From contig JAJFKU010000061.1 in assembly GCA_021773035.1 (NCBI GenBank), positions 62,001 to 126,000 on the forward strand: a stretch of DNA of 64,000 bases, given 5' to 3'. The DNA comes from Woeseiaceae bacterium (lineage in GTDB: Bacteria; Pseudomonadota; Gammaproteobacteria; Steroidobacterales; Woeseiaceae). The position numbers and the translations under genes are program-made. Numbering within the stretch: the stretch's first letter is position 1; the number at the start of each line of letters is the position of its first letter. This document shows positions 53,868-62,269 of the stretch, one piece after another. The notes under the pieces were generated by a model. The model searched no databases. It was given only the letters and a program-made list of their open reading frames with translations, and had not been told where the DNA came from.

Positions 53868-55638
53868 TCGTCGCGACCTGGAATTCCTGCTGTTCGAGGT
53901 GTTGCAGGTAGAGAAGCTGTGTGAACGAGCCCGCTTTGCCGACTTCGACCGTGATGCTTTCGACGCCGTTATCGATTCCGCTTTCGTGCTGGCTAAAGAG
54001 GAGTTCGCGCCGCTGGCCGAGGTGATGGACCGGCAGGAGCCGGAACTGCGAGACGGCAGGGTCTGGCTTCCCGCGGGTGCGCAGGAGGCTGTGGATGCCT
54101 ACATAGACAGCGGCTTCCTGAATGCCTGTTTTGATGTCGACGATGGTGGTATTCAATTGCCGAATTCCGTTTTCATCGCTGCCAGCGTGGTGCTCACGGC
54201 GGCGAACGTTGGTTTAAGCGGTTATGTCGGACTGACGCACGCGGCGGCGAGTCTTCTGCTGACGCACGCAAGCGAGCAGCTAAAGCGCGCCTACGCCGAG
54301 CCGATGGTGGCCGGTCGTTTTTTCGGGACGATGTGTTTATCCGAGCCCCAGGCAGGTTCGTCCCTGGCGGATATCAGGACCAGGGCGATACCCACTGATC
54401 AGCCTTATTACAGGATCGAAGGCAGCAAAATGTGGATCTCCGCCGGAGACCATCAACTGTCGGAGAACATTGTGCACCTGGTCCTCGCGCGTGTGCCAGG
54501 CGGGCCACCGGGCACACGCGGTATTTCGCTGTTCGTCGTACCGAAGCTCCGCGTCAACGACGACGGCTCACTCGGGGCAGGTAACCATGTCGAGGTCGCT
54601 GGCCTGAACCACAAGATGGGGTGCCGCGGCACGGTCAACACCGTGTTGAGCTTCGGTGCCGATGGTGAGTGCCGGGGACTCCTGGTGGGCGAAGTCCACC
54701 AGGGGCTGGCCTGCATGTTTCATATGATGAATGCTGCGCGCATCGGGGTCGGTGCCAGCGCGGTTGCGCTCGCCTATACGGCTTACATGCAGTCGCTGGA
54801 CTACGCGCGAACCCGACCCCAGGGTCGCCACGTCGGTAACAAGGACTCGAATTCCCCGCAGCTAATGCTGACTGAACATGCCGACATCCGACGGCTGTTG
54901 CTGCTGCAAAAGGTTTTTGTCGAAGGTGGCCTGGCACTGGTGTTGTATTGTTCGCGTCTGCTCGACGAACAGTCTGCGGCGAGCAACACGCAGGCCGCGC
55001 TGCTGCTTGATATTCTTACGCCCGTTGCGAAGTCCTGGCCAGCCGAGTTCTGCCTCGAATCGAACAAACATGCGATCCAGGTAATGGGCGGCTATGGGTA
55101 TTCACGTGACTATGCAGTCGAGCGGCTGTACCGGGACAATCGTCTGAACGCCATTCATGAGGGGACTCACGGAATCCAGGCTTTGGACCTGCTCGGCCGC
55201 AAAGTGCGTGCTGGCGGCGGTCGCGCCTTCCGACTATTGGTGAGACGAATCGAGGCGGATATCGAAGGTGTATCCGACAACGCATCGCTGGTTCCGTATG
55301 CCGCCAGTCTGTCAGCCGCTGTAGCACAACTGATCAGGACAACCGATACGCTGGTGGCGTGTTCGAAGCTCGAGCTTTCCTTGTCCCATGCGACGGGCTA
55401 CCTCGACGCGTTTGGACACATTGCCGTGGCCTGGATGTGGCTCAGGCAAGCAGGATGCGCAAGCGAGCAACTTGCTGCGCCTGGTGGTCGCGACACGTCG
55501 TTTTATGACGGCAAGCTCCGCGCATGCCACTTCTTTTTCACTTACGAGTTACCAAAGGCGGTTTGCCAGTTACTCGTATTGCAGAAACTGGACGACAGTC
55601 TGCTGACCATGCCTGAGGACGCTTATCTTGGATCGTGA
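53860..55638 (+). CDS. Acyl-CoA dehydrogenase with C-terminal extension
   Basis: FAD enzyme (592 aa) that introduces the 2,3 double bond in an acyl-CoA. Motifs: MCLSEPQAGSSLADIRTRA (FAD/substrate loop), MNAARIGVGASAVALAYTA, VMGGYGYSRDYAVERLYRD, and the catalytic-Glu region AIHEGTHGIQALDLL. The roughly 130-residue C-terminal extension is like that of long dehydrogenases (PF12806 type). I start at ATG 53860, just inside the synthetase 3' end; the longer frame upstream is a shadow. Confidence 0.94.
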   Translation: MINRRDLEFLLFEVLQVEKLCERARFADFDRDAFDAVIDSAFVLAKEEFAPLAEVMDRQEPELRDGRVWLPAGAQEAVDAYIDSGFLNACFDVDDGGIQLPNSVFIAASVVLTAANVGLSGYVGLTHAAASLLLTHASEQLKRAYAEPMVAGRFFGTMCLSEPQAGSSLADIRTRAIPTDQPYYRIEGSKMWISAGDHQLSENIVHLVLARVPGGPPGTRGISLFVVPKLRVNDDGSLGAGNHVEVAGLNHKMGCRGTVNTVLSFGADGECRGLLVGEVHQGLACMFHMMNAARIGVGASAVALAYTAYMQSLDYARTRPQGRHVGNKDSNSPQLMLTEHADIRRLLLLQKVFVEGGLALVLYCSRLLDEQSAASNTQAALLLDILTPVAKSWPAEFCLESNKHAIQVMGGYGYSRDYAVERLYRDNRLNAIHEGTHGIQALDLLGRKVRAGGGRAFRLLVRRIEADIEGVSDNASLVPYAASLSAAVAQLIRTTDTLVACSKLELSLSHATGYLDAFGHIAVAWMWLRQAGCASEQLAAPGGRDTSFYDGKLRACHFFFTYELPKAVCQLLVLQKLDDSLLTMPEDAYLGS

Positions 55639-55662
55639 CCGGGCTGACCAGAGGAGAGGACA

Positions 55663-56445
55663 TTGATACACGAAGTTAATGACAAATTGTTCGCCGGGAA
55701 GGTCGTTTTCGTTGCCGGCGGCACGAGTGGGATCAACCTGGGTATCGCGCAGTCATTCCTGGCCTGCGGAGCACGAGTGGCGGTGTTGAGCCGCAGTAGC
55801 GACAAGGTCGATGCCGCGGTGAAGACGCTGCATGATATGGGCGGCGAAGCCATCGGTTTTGCGGCCGACGTTCGAGAATTCGACGCCGTTCGCGATGCGT
55901 TCGCGGCAACGGAGGCAGCGTTCGGCAAAGCGGATGTGATTGTCTCGGGTGCGGCCGGAAATTTTCCGGCACTGGCGGAGAACATGTCGTCGAACGCGTT
56001 TCGGTCCGTTGTTGATATCGATCTGATTGGCACGTTTAACGTACTTCGCAGCGGGTTTGATCACTTGAATCGGAATGGCGCCTCTATCGTCAATATCTCC
56101 GCACCGCAATCGGTGATGCCAAGTCCGATGCAGTCGCACGTATGCGCTGCAAAGGCCGGAATCGACCAGTTGACCCGCTGTCTTGCGATCGAGTGGGGAC
56201 CATACGGCACTCGGGTCAATGCCATCCTGCCCGGGCCGATCGAGGGAACCGAGGGCATGCTGCGACTGGCGCCGACGGAGCAACATCGCGCCGCAATCGA
56301 GCAGGCGCTGCCGCTGCGTCGTTATGGAACGAAACAGGAGGTTGCCGACCTGGCGTTGTTCCTGTCGTCGCCGTCGGCTAAATACATTACCGGTGCGGTT
56401 ATTCCCTGTGACGGCGGCTTGTGTGCCAGTGGGGGCCGCTCATGA
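55663..56445 (+). CDS. SDR oxidoreductase, 2,4-dienoyl-CoA reductase-like (DECR type)
   Basis: Short-chain dehydrogenase/reductase (260 aa). Its late region (HVCAAKAGIDQLTRCLAIEW then LPGPIEGTEGM) closely resembles peroxisomal/mitochondrial 2,4-dienoyl-CoA reductases, which remove a double bond from dienoyl-CoAs with NADPH (family knowledge). As in that group, the classic YxxxK tyrosine is not present: the residue four before the conserved Lys is Val. The cofactor loop is GGTSGIN, with Asn where the third Gly usually lies. The start is TTG 55663, preceded by GAGGAGAGGA. It stands 24 bp after the dehydrogenase. Confidence 0.88.
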   Translation: MIHEVNDKLFAGKVVFVAGGTSGINLGIAQSFLACGARVAVLSRSSDKVDAAVKTLHDMGGEAIGFAADVREFDAVRDAFAATEAAFGKADVIVSGAAGNFPALAENMSSNAFRSVVDIDLIGTFNVLRSGFDHLNRNGASIVNISAPQSVMPSPMQSHVCAAKAGIDQLTRCLAIEWGPYGTRVNAILPGPIEGTEGMLRLAPTEQHRAAIEQALPLRRYGTKQEVADLALFLSSPSAKYITGAVIPCDGGLCASGGRS

Positions 56446-56470
56446 CCTCGGCAGCGGACCAGGAACGCGT

Positions 56471-57832
56471 ATGAGCGGGCCAACAATGATCGACAACACA
56501 GTCACGGGCAGCTACTGCATGCCGACCTTTTTTGTCGCCGCTGTTACGACACCCGCTTTGCTGATATTGCCGACGCTGTACGCGCACTATACGACCATTA
56601 CATTGGCGCAGATTGGTTTGATATTGATGGTCACCCGGGCTCTGGATGCCGTCACCGACCCACTCATCGGCTTCCTGTCTGATCGTACCCGATCCCGCTG
56701 GGGGCCCCGCAAGCCCTGGGTGGCGGCCGGTGCAGTTGTCGTCACACCCTCGGTCTGGTTCCTGTTCAATCCCGCGCCGGAGGCGGGGGTTGGTTATTTT
56801 CTGACCTGGGCTTTTCTATTCACGCTCGGTGCGACAATGGTCACCATTCCGACCAGCGCCTGGGGTGTGGATCTGACGCTGGACCCGAAGGAACGGACGC
56901 GGCTGTTCACGATTCGGGGAATGCTGATGCACGTCGGCGGCATCATGTACGCGGTCTTTCCGCTTGCGCTATTCTCACGTTATGAGTCAACTGCACTGTC
57001 GATGAAGGTAATGAGCGACCTCGCGTATTTCGTCGTGATTGCGCTGCCGATAAGCTATGTCGTCATGCTCTACGTTGTGCCGCAGGGAAGCCAGATCGCG
57101 GCCAGGACGCCGTCGCTGGTCTCCGTCTGGGGTACGCTAAAAAATAACCGGCTGTTGTGGCGCTATTTCGTGGTCACGGTACTGACCGGAATCGGGCTTG
57201 GTATGTACCTCGGAGTGATGTACCTGTTTTTCGCCGATCACATGAAGATGGGTCAGGCGTTTCCGGTCATTGCGATCACGAGCGGGGTCAGCATTTTCTG
57301 TATCATGCCGATCTGGATGAAACTCATTCTCAGGTTCGGCAAGCCGCGCGTCTGGTCCTGCGCCCTGATCGCGATGGCGCCCACTTCTCCTATCATCTGG
57401 TTTGTGGAGCCCGGCATGGGGTCCATCGTGGCCATCCTGGTATTGACCGTTGTAGGAGCGGCGTTGCTGGCTGGACATTTTGCGGTATCGCCCGTGCTGC
57501 TCGGCGATATTATCGACTACGATAAACTTCGTTTCGGCGAAAACAAGGCCGGCAACATCTTCTCGCTGTCGTTGATTGTCAACAAAGTCGCCTACGCCGG
57601 AGGAGCCGGACTCGGCCTCTTTCTGGTCGGCCAGTTCGGCTACCAGCCGGGAGCCGATAACGGCCCGCTGGCCGTTTTTGGCCTGGCTTTCTGCTTTTCC
57701 ATTCTACCGGCGCTATTACTGACGGCGGGCGGGGTCTCGTTGCTGCGCTACCCGGTTTCAATGCAGCGTCAGGATACGATCAAGCGCCGGCTTGACCAGC
57801 GGGCAGCGCGTGCTGCCGGAAGAACAGTGTAG
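56471..57832 (+). CDS. GPH-family (MelB-like) cation symporter, copy 2
   Basis: Twelve-helix-type MFS/GPH transporter (453 aa) with the signature FLSDRTRSRWGPRKPWVAAG and second-half mark GDIIDYDKLRFGENKAGN. It is a divergent paralog of the 45708-47075 transporter. I start at ATG 56471, preceded by AGGA; a longer frame upstream overlaps the SDR gene and lacks transporter features. Embedded in the amidase/beta-oxidation operon, it likely imports the same substrate or a fragment of it. Confidence 0.92.
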   Translation: MSGPTMIDNTVTGSYCMPTFFVAAVTTPALLILPTLYAHYTTITLAQIGLILMVTRALDAVTDPLIGFLSDRTRSRWGPRKPWVAAGAVVVTPSVWFLFNPAPEAGVGYFLTWAFLFTLGATMVTIPTSAWGVDLTLDPKERTRLFTIRGMLMHVGGIMYAVFPLALFSRYESTALSMKVMSDLAYFVVIALPISYVVMLYVVPQGSQIAARTPSLVSVWGTLKNNRLLWRYFVVTVLTGIGLGMYLGVMYLFFADHMKMGQAFPVIAITSGVSIFCIMPIWMKLILRFGKPRVWSCALIAMAPTSPIIWFVEPGMGSIVAILVLTVVGAALLAGHFAVSPVLLGDIIDYDKLRFGENKAGNIFSLSLIVNKVAYAGGAGLGLFLVGQFGYQPGADNGPLAVFGLAFCFSILPALLLTAGGVSLLRYPVSMQRQDTIKRRLDQRAARAAGRTV

Positions 57833-57885
57833 GAATCGAAGCAACATGAAGAGAAAAAAATGGGATTGGAGACGGGACGGAGACT

Positions 57886-58791
57886 ATGAGCAGTAACGAA
57901 AACGGCAAAGTAATGGCGGCCAGCCTCACGCCTTTGAACGCAGACTTTTCGATAGATGATGCAAGTTTTGCAGAACATGTGCAGAAGCTCGTCGCGGACG
58001 GTTGTGACAGTGTCGTTCTGTTCGGTACCACGGGGGAGGGGAACTCGTTTTCCGTGGCGGAGCGAAGCGCCGCGCTCGATAGTCTGCTGGCATCGGGTGT
58101 GCGGCCTGAACAGCTGATGGTCGGCACGGGCTGCTGTTCGCTGCCGGACACCGTGCAGCTGACGCGCCACGCGATTTCCAGCGGAGTTCGCAATGTCCTG
58201 GTGTTACCGCCGTTCTACTACAAAGGCGTTAGCGACGATGGGCTGCACGAATACTTCGCCAGACTGATAGAGAATACGCGGGAGGCGGATCTGCGTGTCT
58301 ACCTGTATCACTTTCCGAAAATGTCCATTGTGTCCTTTTCGCACGAACTGATCGCAAGCTTATCGTCCGCTTTTCCACAACAGATCGTTGGGATGAAGGA
58401 CTCCACCGGTGACCGCGAACATACGATGCTGCTTAAAGACTCATTTCCGTCGCTGGAGATATATGCCGGTACCGAAATGTTCCTGCTCGACTACCTGAAT
58501 GCCGGCGGGGCGGGATGTATATCGGCTACCGCCAATGTTACGGCGAAACTGGCGGCGTCGGTTCGTGACGATGTCGGCAAGCCGTCTGCGATCTTGAAAC
58601 AAGACCTGCTGAGCAAAGTACGGGGCGTGCTGCAGCAGTATCCGGCAACGGGCACACTGAAACGTTTGCTCGCGGTCGAAACCGGGCACGTTGGCTGGCA
58701 GTACACCCGTGCTCCACTGAAGTGTCTGCCGCCAGAGGATGCCGTTGTGGTCGCGGCAAGCTTGAGAGACCTCGGGTTTCGCTTCGCGTAG
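57886..58791 (+). CDS. DapA/DHDPS-family aldolase or hydro-lyase
   Basis: Class I TIM-barrel enzyme of the dihydrodipicolinate synthase/N-acetylneuraminate lyase family (301 aa). The Schiff-base lysine is K171 in GMKDSTGD, the proton-relay Tyr is Y141 in YLYHFPKMS, and the carboxylate loop is GTTGEGNSF. Its place in a catabolic operon away from lysine genes argues for an aldolase role on a 2-oxo acid rather than DapA. The ATG has a GGAG site. A two-codon gap or less separates it from the next SDR. Confidence 0.9.
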   Translation: MSSNENGKVMAASLTPLNADFSIDDASFAEHVQKLVADGCDSVVLFGTTGEGNSFSVAERSAALDSLLASGVRPEQLMVGTGCCSLPDTVQLTRHAISSGVRNVLVLPPFYYKGVSDDGLHEYFARLIENTREADLRVYLYHFPKMSIVSFSHELIASLSSAFPQQIVGMKDSTGDREHTMLLKDSFPSLEIYAGTEMFLLDYLNAGGAGCISATANVTAKLAASVRDDVGKPSAILKQDLLSKVRGVLQQYPATGTLKRLLAVETGHVGWQYTRAPLKCLPPEDAVVVAASLRDLGFRFA

Positions 58792-58800
58792 GTGATGTCT

Positions 58801-59700
58801 ATGACTATTCGATTTGATGATCAGGTCGCCGTTGTAACCGGCGGTGGACGCGGACTTGGGCGCAGTTACGCGCTGGCGCTGGCCGAGCGCGGCGCGAAAG
58901 TGGTGGTCGTCGACCTGCCACGGGGCGACGGTGCGGATAGTGACCGGGATCCGGCACAATCTGTCGTCGACGAGATTGTTGCCGCCGGTGGCGAGGCGAT
59001 GTCCAGTCATGCCGACGTTACTGCAATGGAGCAGGTGGCGGCGATGACTGATGCGGCGGTCGATAAGTGGGGCAGGGTAGACGTTCTTGTCAACAACGCC
59101 GGGATTCTTCGTGACAAATCCTTCGCCAAGATGACGCCGGAAGAATTCCGGCTGGTCGTTGATGTACACCTGTTCGGCACGTTTAACTGCTGCCACGCTG
59201 CCTGGCCACGAATGCGGGAGCAACGCTACGGTCGAATCGTAAACGCGATTTCCGCATCCGGTCTGTATGGGAATTTCGGGCAGTCGAATTACAGCGCGGC
59301 GAAAATGGGCATCGTGGGCCTGATGAATACTCTACATCACGAGGGGCAGAAGTATGATATTCGGGTCAATTGCCTGGCGCCGGTAGCCGCTACGAGGATG
59401 TCAGAAGGCCTGCTTGGCGAACGGGAAGCGGAACTGATGGATCCTGCGCTGGTGGCACCGGGACTGGTCTATCTGGCGAGCGAGAATGCGCCGCGCAAGA
59501 CGATTTTGAATGCCGGCTGCGGTCGTTTCAGCAGAACCTTCGTTTACGAGTCTTCCGGCATTGAATTGATGCCGCCGCAGGACACCGCCGAGGACATCGA
59601 AGAGCGATGGGCGGAGATTTCTCTGGCCGACGATCTGTGTGCTCCGGACAGCGCCTACGATCACGTTGGCCGAATCGTTGCACTGCGAGCGGGGTCCTAG
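58801..59700 (+). CDS. SDR dehydrogenase like the N-terminal part of peroxisomal MFE-2 (HSD17B4)
   Basis: NAD(P)-dependent SDR (299 aa) with TGGGRGLGRSYALALAERGA, NNAG (VDVLVNNAGILRDKSF), Ser in NAISASGLYG and YSAAK in NYSAAKMGIVGL. The late insertion ending in APRKTILNAGCGRFSRTFVY is typical of MFE-2-like (R)-3-hydroxyacyl-CoA dehydrogenases. Three in-frame starts (GTG 58792, ATG 58795, ATG 58801) are possible; I took 58801 because GGTG lies at the right distance. It would oxidise the product of the MaoC hydratase. Confidence 0.92.
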   Translation: MTIRFDDQVAVVTGGGRGLGRSYALALAERGAKVVVVDLPRGDGADSDRDPAQSVVDEIVAAGGEAMSSHADVTAMEQVAAMTDAAVDKWGRVDVLVNNAGILRDKSFAKMTPEEFRLVVDVHLFGTFNCCHAAWPRMREQRYGRIVNAISASGLYGNFGQSNYSAAKMGIVGLMNTLHHEGQKYDIRVNCLAPVAATRMSEGLLGEREAELMDPALVAPGLVYLASENAPRKTILNAGCGRFSRTFVYESSGIELMPPQDTAEDIEERWAEISLADDLCAPDSAYDHVGRIVALRAGS

Positions 59701-59703
59701 CCG

Positions 59704-60870
59704 ATGGGGCCGCTACAGGGAATGAAGATTGTAGAAATCGGTGGCATCGGTCCGGCACCATTTTGCGGAATGATGCTTGCGGATATGGGTGCGGAGGTAA
59801 CCCTGCTGCATCGTTTGACGAACGACGCCGGTGCGGGGACGCTAGGGAGATACGAAATCGTCAACCGCGGCAAGCAGTCAATCATGCTTGACCTCAAGAA
59901 TCCGACGGCGGTCGAAGTGGCGCTGAAACTCATAGCGCGCGCAGATGCGATAATCGAGGGATTTCGACCGGGAGTGATGGAACGATTGGGACTGGGGCCG
60001 GCCGTCTGCCTGGAAAGAAATCCGAGACTTGTCTTCGGGCGTATGACGGGATGGGGGCAGTCGGGCCCACTTGCGAATACCGCGGGGCATGACATCAATT
60101 ATATTGCATTAAGCGGGGCGCTCTACTATTCGGGGCATGGCTCGGAAACTCCGTTCGCACCACCGACACTGGTGGGCGATGTAGGCGGTGGTGCAATGAT
60201 GCTGGCCCTGGGTATTGTCGCAGGGCTGCTAAGGGCAAGGCAGAGCGGCAAAGGGCAGGTTATCGACGCCGCGGTTACCGACGGTTCGGCACTGCTTACG
60301 GCTTTACTGTTTTCATTTCATCAGGCCGGCGCATGGAGTGATAAGCGATCCGACAATTCGATCGACAGTGCTTCGCCATGGTATGACACCTACGAATGCG
60401 CAGATGGAAAATTTGTGACGATCGGATCGGTCGAACCGAAATTTTACGCACTACTGCTGGAGGTCTGCGGGTTAAGCGACGATAGTGATTTTGCAGACCA
60501 GTACAGTAAGGACAGCTGGCCGCTGGCGAAACAAAAGATGATTGCGATGTTCAAGTCCAAAACAAGAAAACAATGGTGCGAGCTGATGGAGGGTACGGAC
60601 ATTTGTTTTGCACCGGTGCTGGATTTCGGGGAAGCCGTTTTGCATCCGCACAATCGCGAGCGGAACACCTTTGTCGAAGCTGGCGGCGTAATGCAACCTG
60701 CACCGGCGCCGCGATTTAGTGGAACACCTTCACGCCCGGCATCTTCTCCACCTCGACCTGGCGCGGATACCAGGCCAATTCTGCAGTCCCTGGGATACGG
60801 GGGCGCCGAGATCGAGCTGATGCTGTCTGACGGGGTGGCGGGATGCACGTCGGACGTGGAGTCACCGTGA
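59704..60870 (+). CDS. Alpha-methylacyl-CoA racemase-like CoA-transferase-fold protein
   Basis: CaiB/BaiF-fold protein (388 aa) most like alpha-methylacyl-CoA racemase: IVEIGGIGPAPFCGMMLADMGA at the N-terminus and GTDICFAPVLDFGEAVLHPH, then APAPRFSGTP, at the C-terminus, where other CoA-transferases differ. The racemase inverts the 2-methyl centre of acyl-CoAs so that the S form can be oxidised (family knowledge). Its presence beside SCP-x thiolase, MFE-2-like SDR and MaoC points to a methyl-branched substrate. Starts 3 bp after the SDR and overlaps MaoC by GTGA. Confidence 0.9.
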   Translation: MGPLQGMKIVEIGGIGPAPFCGMMLADMGAEVTLLHRLTNDAGAGTLGRYEIVNRGKQSIMLDLKNPTAVEVALKLIARADAIIEGFRPGVMERLGLGPAVCLERNPRLVFGRMTGWGQSGPLANTAGHDINYIALSGALYYSGHGSETPFAPPTLVGDVGGGAMMLALGIVAGLLRARQSGKGQVIDAAVTDGSALLTALLFSFHQAGAWSDKRSDNSIDSASPWYDTYECADGKFVTIGSVEPKFYALLLEVCGLSDDSDFADQYSKDSWPLAKQKMIAMFKSKTRKQWCELMEGTDICFAPVLDFGEAVLHPHNRERNTFVEAGGVMQPAPAPRFSGTPSRPASSPPRPGADTRPILQSLGYGGAEIELMLSDGVAGCTSDVESP

Positions 60871-61331
60871 CATTGATACTTACCCGGGATACGTTGAACG
60901 AGCATATCGGAGACGAGGTCGGCGTATCTCCCTGGACGGATATTTCCCAGGATCGGGTGAACGCGTTTGCCGAAGTCACGATCGATCCCCAGTTCATCCA
61001 TATAGACCCGGAGCGGGCTGCGATGACCCCGTTTGGCGGGACCGTTGCGCACGGGTTTCTGGTGCTCTCTATGTTGTCGTATTTTTCGGGAAACGGGATG
61101 GGCGTTTCCATGGAAGGTGCCGAGATGGGCATTAATTACGGTATCGACAACCTCAGATTCATCAGCCCGGTGCCCGTTGGGAAGCGAATACGCGGCCGGT
61201 CCCGGCTGCTGGCGGCCGAGGAGACGAAGCCCGGTCAGTTTCGTTTCAGACAGCAGGTCACGGTCGAAATCGAAAATCAGGCCAAGGCTGCACTGGTCGG
61301 AGAGTGGTTGACGATGGCGATTGCTCCCTGA
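60867..61331 (+). CDS. MaoC-like (R)-specific enoyl-CoA hydratase
   Basis: Hot-dog-fold hydratase (154 aa) with the catalytic motif FAEVTIDPQFIHIDP (Asp and His) and AHGFLVLSMLS, matching MaoC-type 2-enoyl-CoA hydratase 2. I start at GTG 60867, which overlaps the racemase stop as GTGA and gives the normal N-terminus (LTRDTLNEHIGDEVG); ATG 60843 is an upstream alternative. It hydrates the product of the acyl-CoA dehydrogenase. It is the last gene of the operon and a hairpin follows. Confidence 0.92.
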   Translation: MTLILTRDTLNEHIGDEVGVSPWTDISQDRVNAFAEVTIDPQFIHIDPERAAMTPFGGTVAHGFLVLSMLSYFSGNGMGVSMEGAEMGINYGIDNLRFISPVPVGKRIRGRSRLLAAEETKPGQFRFRQQVTVEIENQAKAALVGEWLTMAIAP

Positions 61332-61362
61332 TGGGCGAGCAAAATGCCGCCCATCGGTTTAT
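61330..61362 (+). terminator. Terminator-like hairpin after MaoC gene
   Basis: GATGGGCG and CGCCCATC form an 8-bp stem, with an inner GC/GC pair possible across a bulged A, followed by GGTTTATC. It starts at the MaoC stop codon and fits the end of the amidase/beta-oxidation operon. The T-run is short. Confidence 0.5.
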
Positions 61363-61408
61363 CATCGCGAAGTCGTTCTCATTCTCACATGGGTCAGGGT
61401 GAACCAGT

Positions 61409-62140
61409 TTGCGTAAGGTACCGTTTTATCGTCAGGTCGCGGATACGCTGCAGGACAGAATAGTCAATGGCGTCTACGCCGTTGGCAGCTATTTGCCGAC
61501 GTCCAACGAGATGGAGAAGTCGTTCCAGGTCAGCAACATTACGATCCGCAAGGCGCTAAACATGCTGAAGGATGACGGCTGGATCGAGACGAAGCTCGGC
61601 GTGGGAATGGTCGTCGTTCGCGGCGCGAACGAAGCCGTTGTCGATATTCGTCATTCAGGTCGATTTGACGAATGGCTCGAATGGGCGTCCGGTAAATCAC
61701 AGAACGTCAAGCAGCGTGTACTCGGGATCGATAGTGAAATGGGTCCTCCCAAAATTCGCCAATTGCTGCAGATCGCGGATGACAGTCCGATCTGGCGGAT
61801 GCGGCGTCTGCGATCGATATCCAGGGAACCGATTTCCTACCACGTGACCTATGGCGGAGCGGAGTTCCACGACCTGGTAAAGAAAGAGGATTTCCAGGGT
61901 TCCGGAAGTTTCATCGAATTCCTGCAGCGCAATTATCCAAGGAAGATTACCCGCATCGACCAGCATGTCGAAGCGGACATCGCAAACCTCGATCTGGTAA
62001 AACTGCTGAAGATCGACTTCGGTGCACCGATCTTTTTCATGGAGCACCTGTATCTCGACGAGAGGGAAAAAGTCGTCGCGGTAACCCGCCTGTTCATGCG
62101 CGCTGATCGCTATCGCTACAGCACATCGATAAAAGTATAG
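61409..62140 (+). CDS. GntR-family regulator, HutC/UTRA type
   Basis: Transcription factor of 243 aa with an N-terminal winged helix-turn-helix (VADTLQDRIVNGVYAVGSYL, then NITIRKALNMLKDDGWIETK) and a C-terminal UTRA ligand domain (IWRMRRLRSISREPISYHVT, HLYLDEREKVVAVTRLFMRA). The start is TTG 61409; no in-frame ATG is nearby. UTRA regulators sense small molecules such as sugars, amino acids or acyl groups. It stands between the beta-oxidation operon and a TonB receptor and is the best local candidate for controlling either. Confidence 0.92.
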   Translation: MRKVPFYRQVADTLQDRIVNGVYAVGSYLPTSNEMEKSFQVSNITIRKALNMLKDDGWIETKLGVGMVVVRGANEAVVDIRHSGRFDEWLEWASGKSQNVKQRVLGIDSEMGPPKIRQLLQIADDSPIWRMRRLRSISREPISYHVTYGGAEFHDLVKKEDFQGSGSFIEFLQRNYPRKITRIDQHVEADIANLDLVKLLKIDFGAPIFFMEHLYLDEREKVVAVTRLFMRADRYRYSTSIKV

Positions 62141-62182
62141 TCTTTGCTTAGATGGCTTGCTCCGCTCGGGAAGGGCGGGCTA

Positions 62183-62217
62183 GTACAATGCGCAGCCCAA
62201 AGGGTACAATGCGCAGC
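62183..62217. repeat. Tandem 14-bp direct repeat upstream of TonB receptor
   Basis: GTACAATGCGCAGC occurs twice, at 62183-62196 and 62204-62217, exactly 21 bp apart (two helical turns), 53 bp before the receptor start. This spacing fits paired regulator binding on one DNA face. The repeat includes the palindrome TGCGCA. The GntR/UTRA protein just upstream is one candidate binder. Confidence 0.5.
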
Positions 62218-62269
62218 AAGAAACTACTTTGAAACACTATCTTAACGAACTTGTAACTCAGGGGGATTC

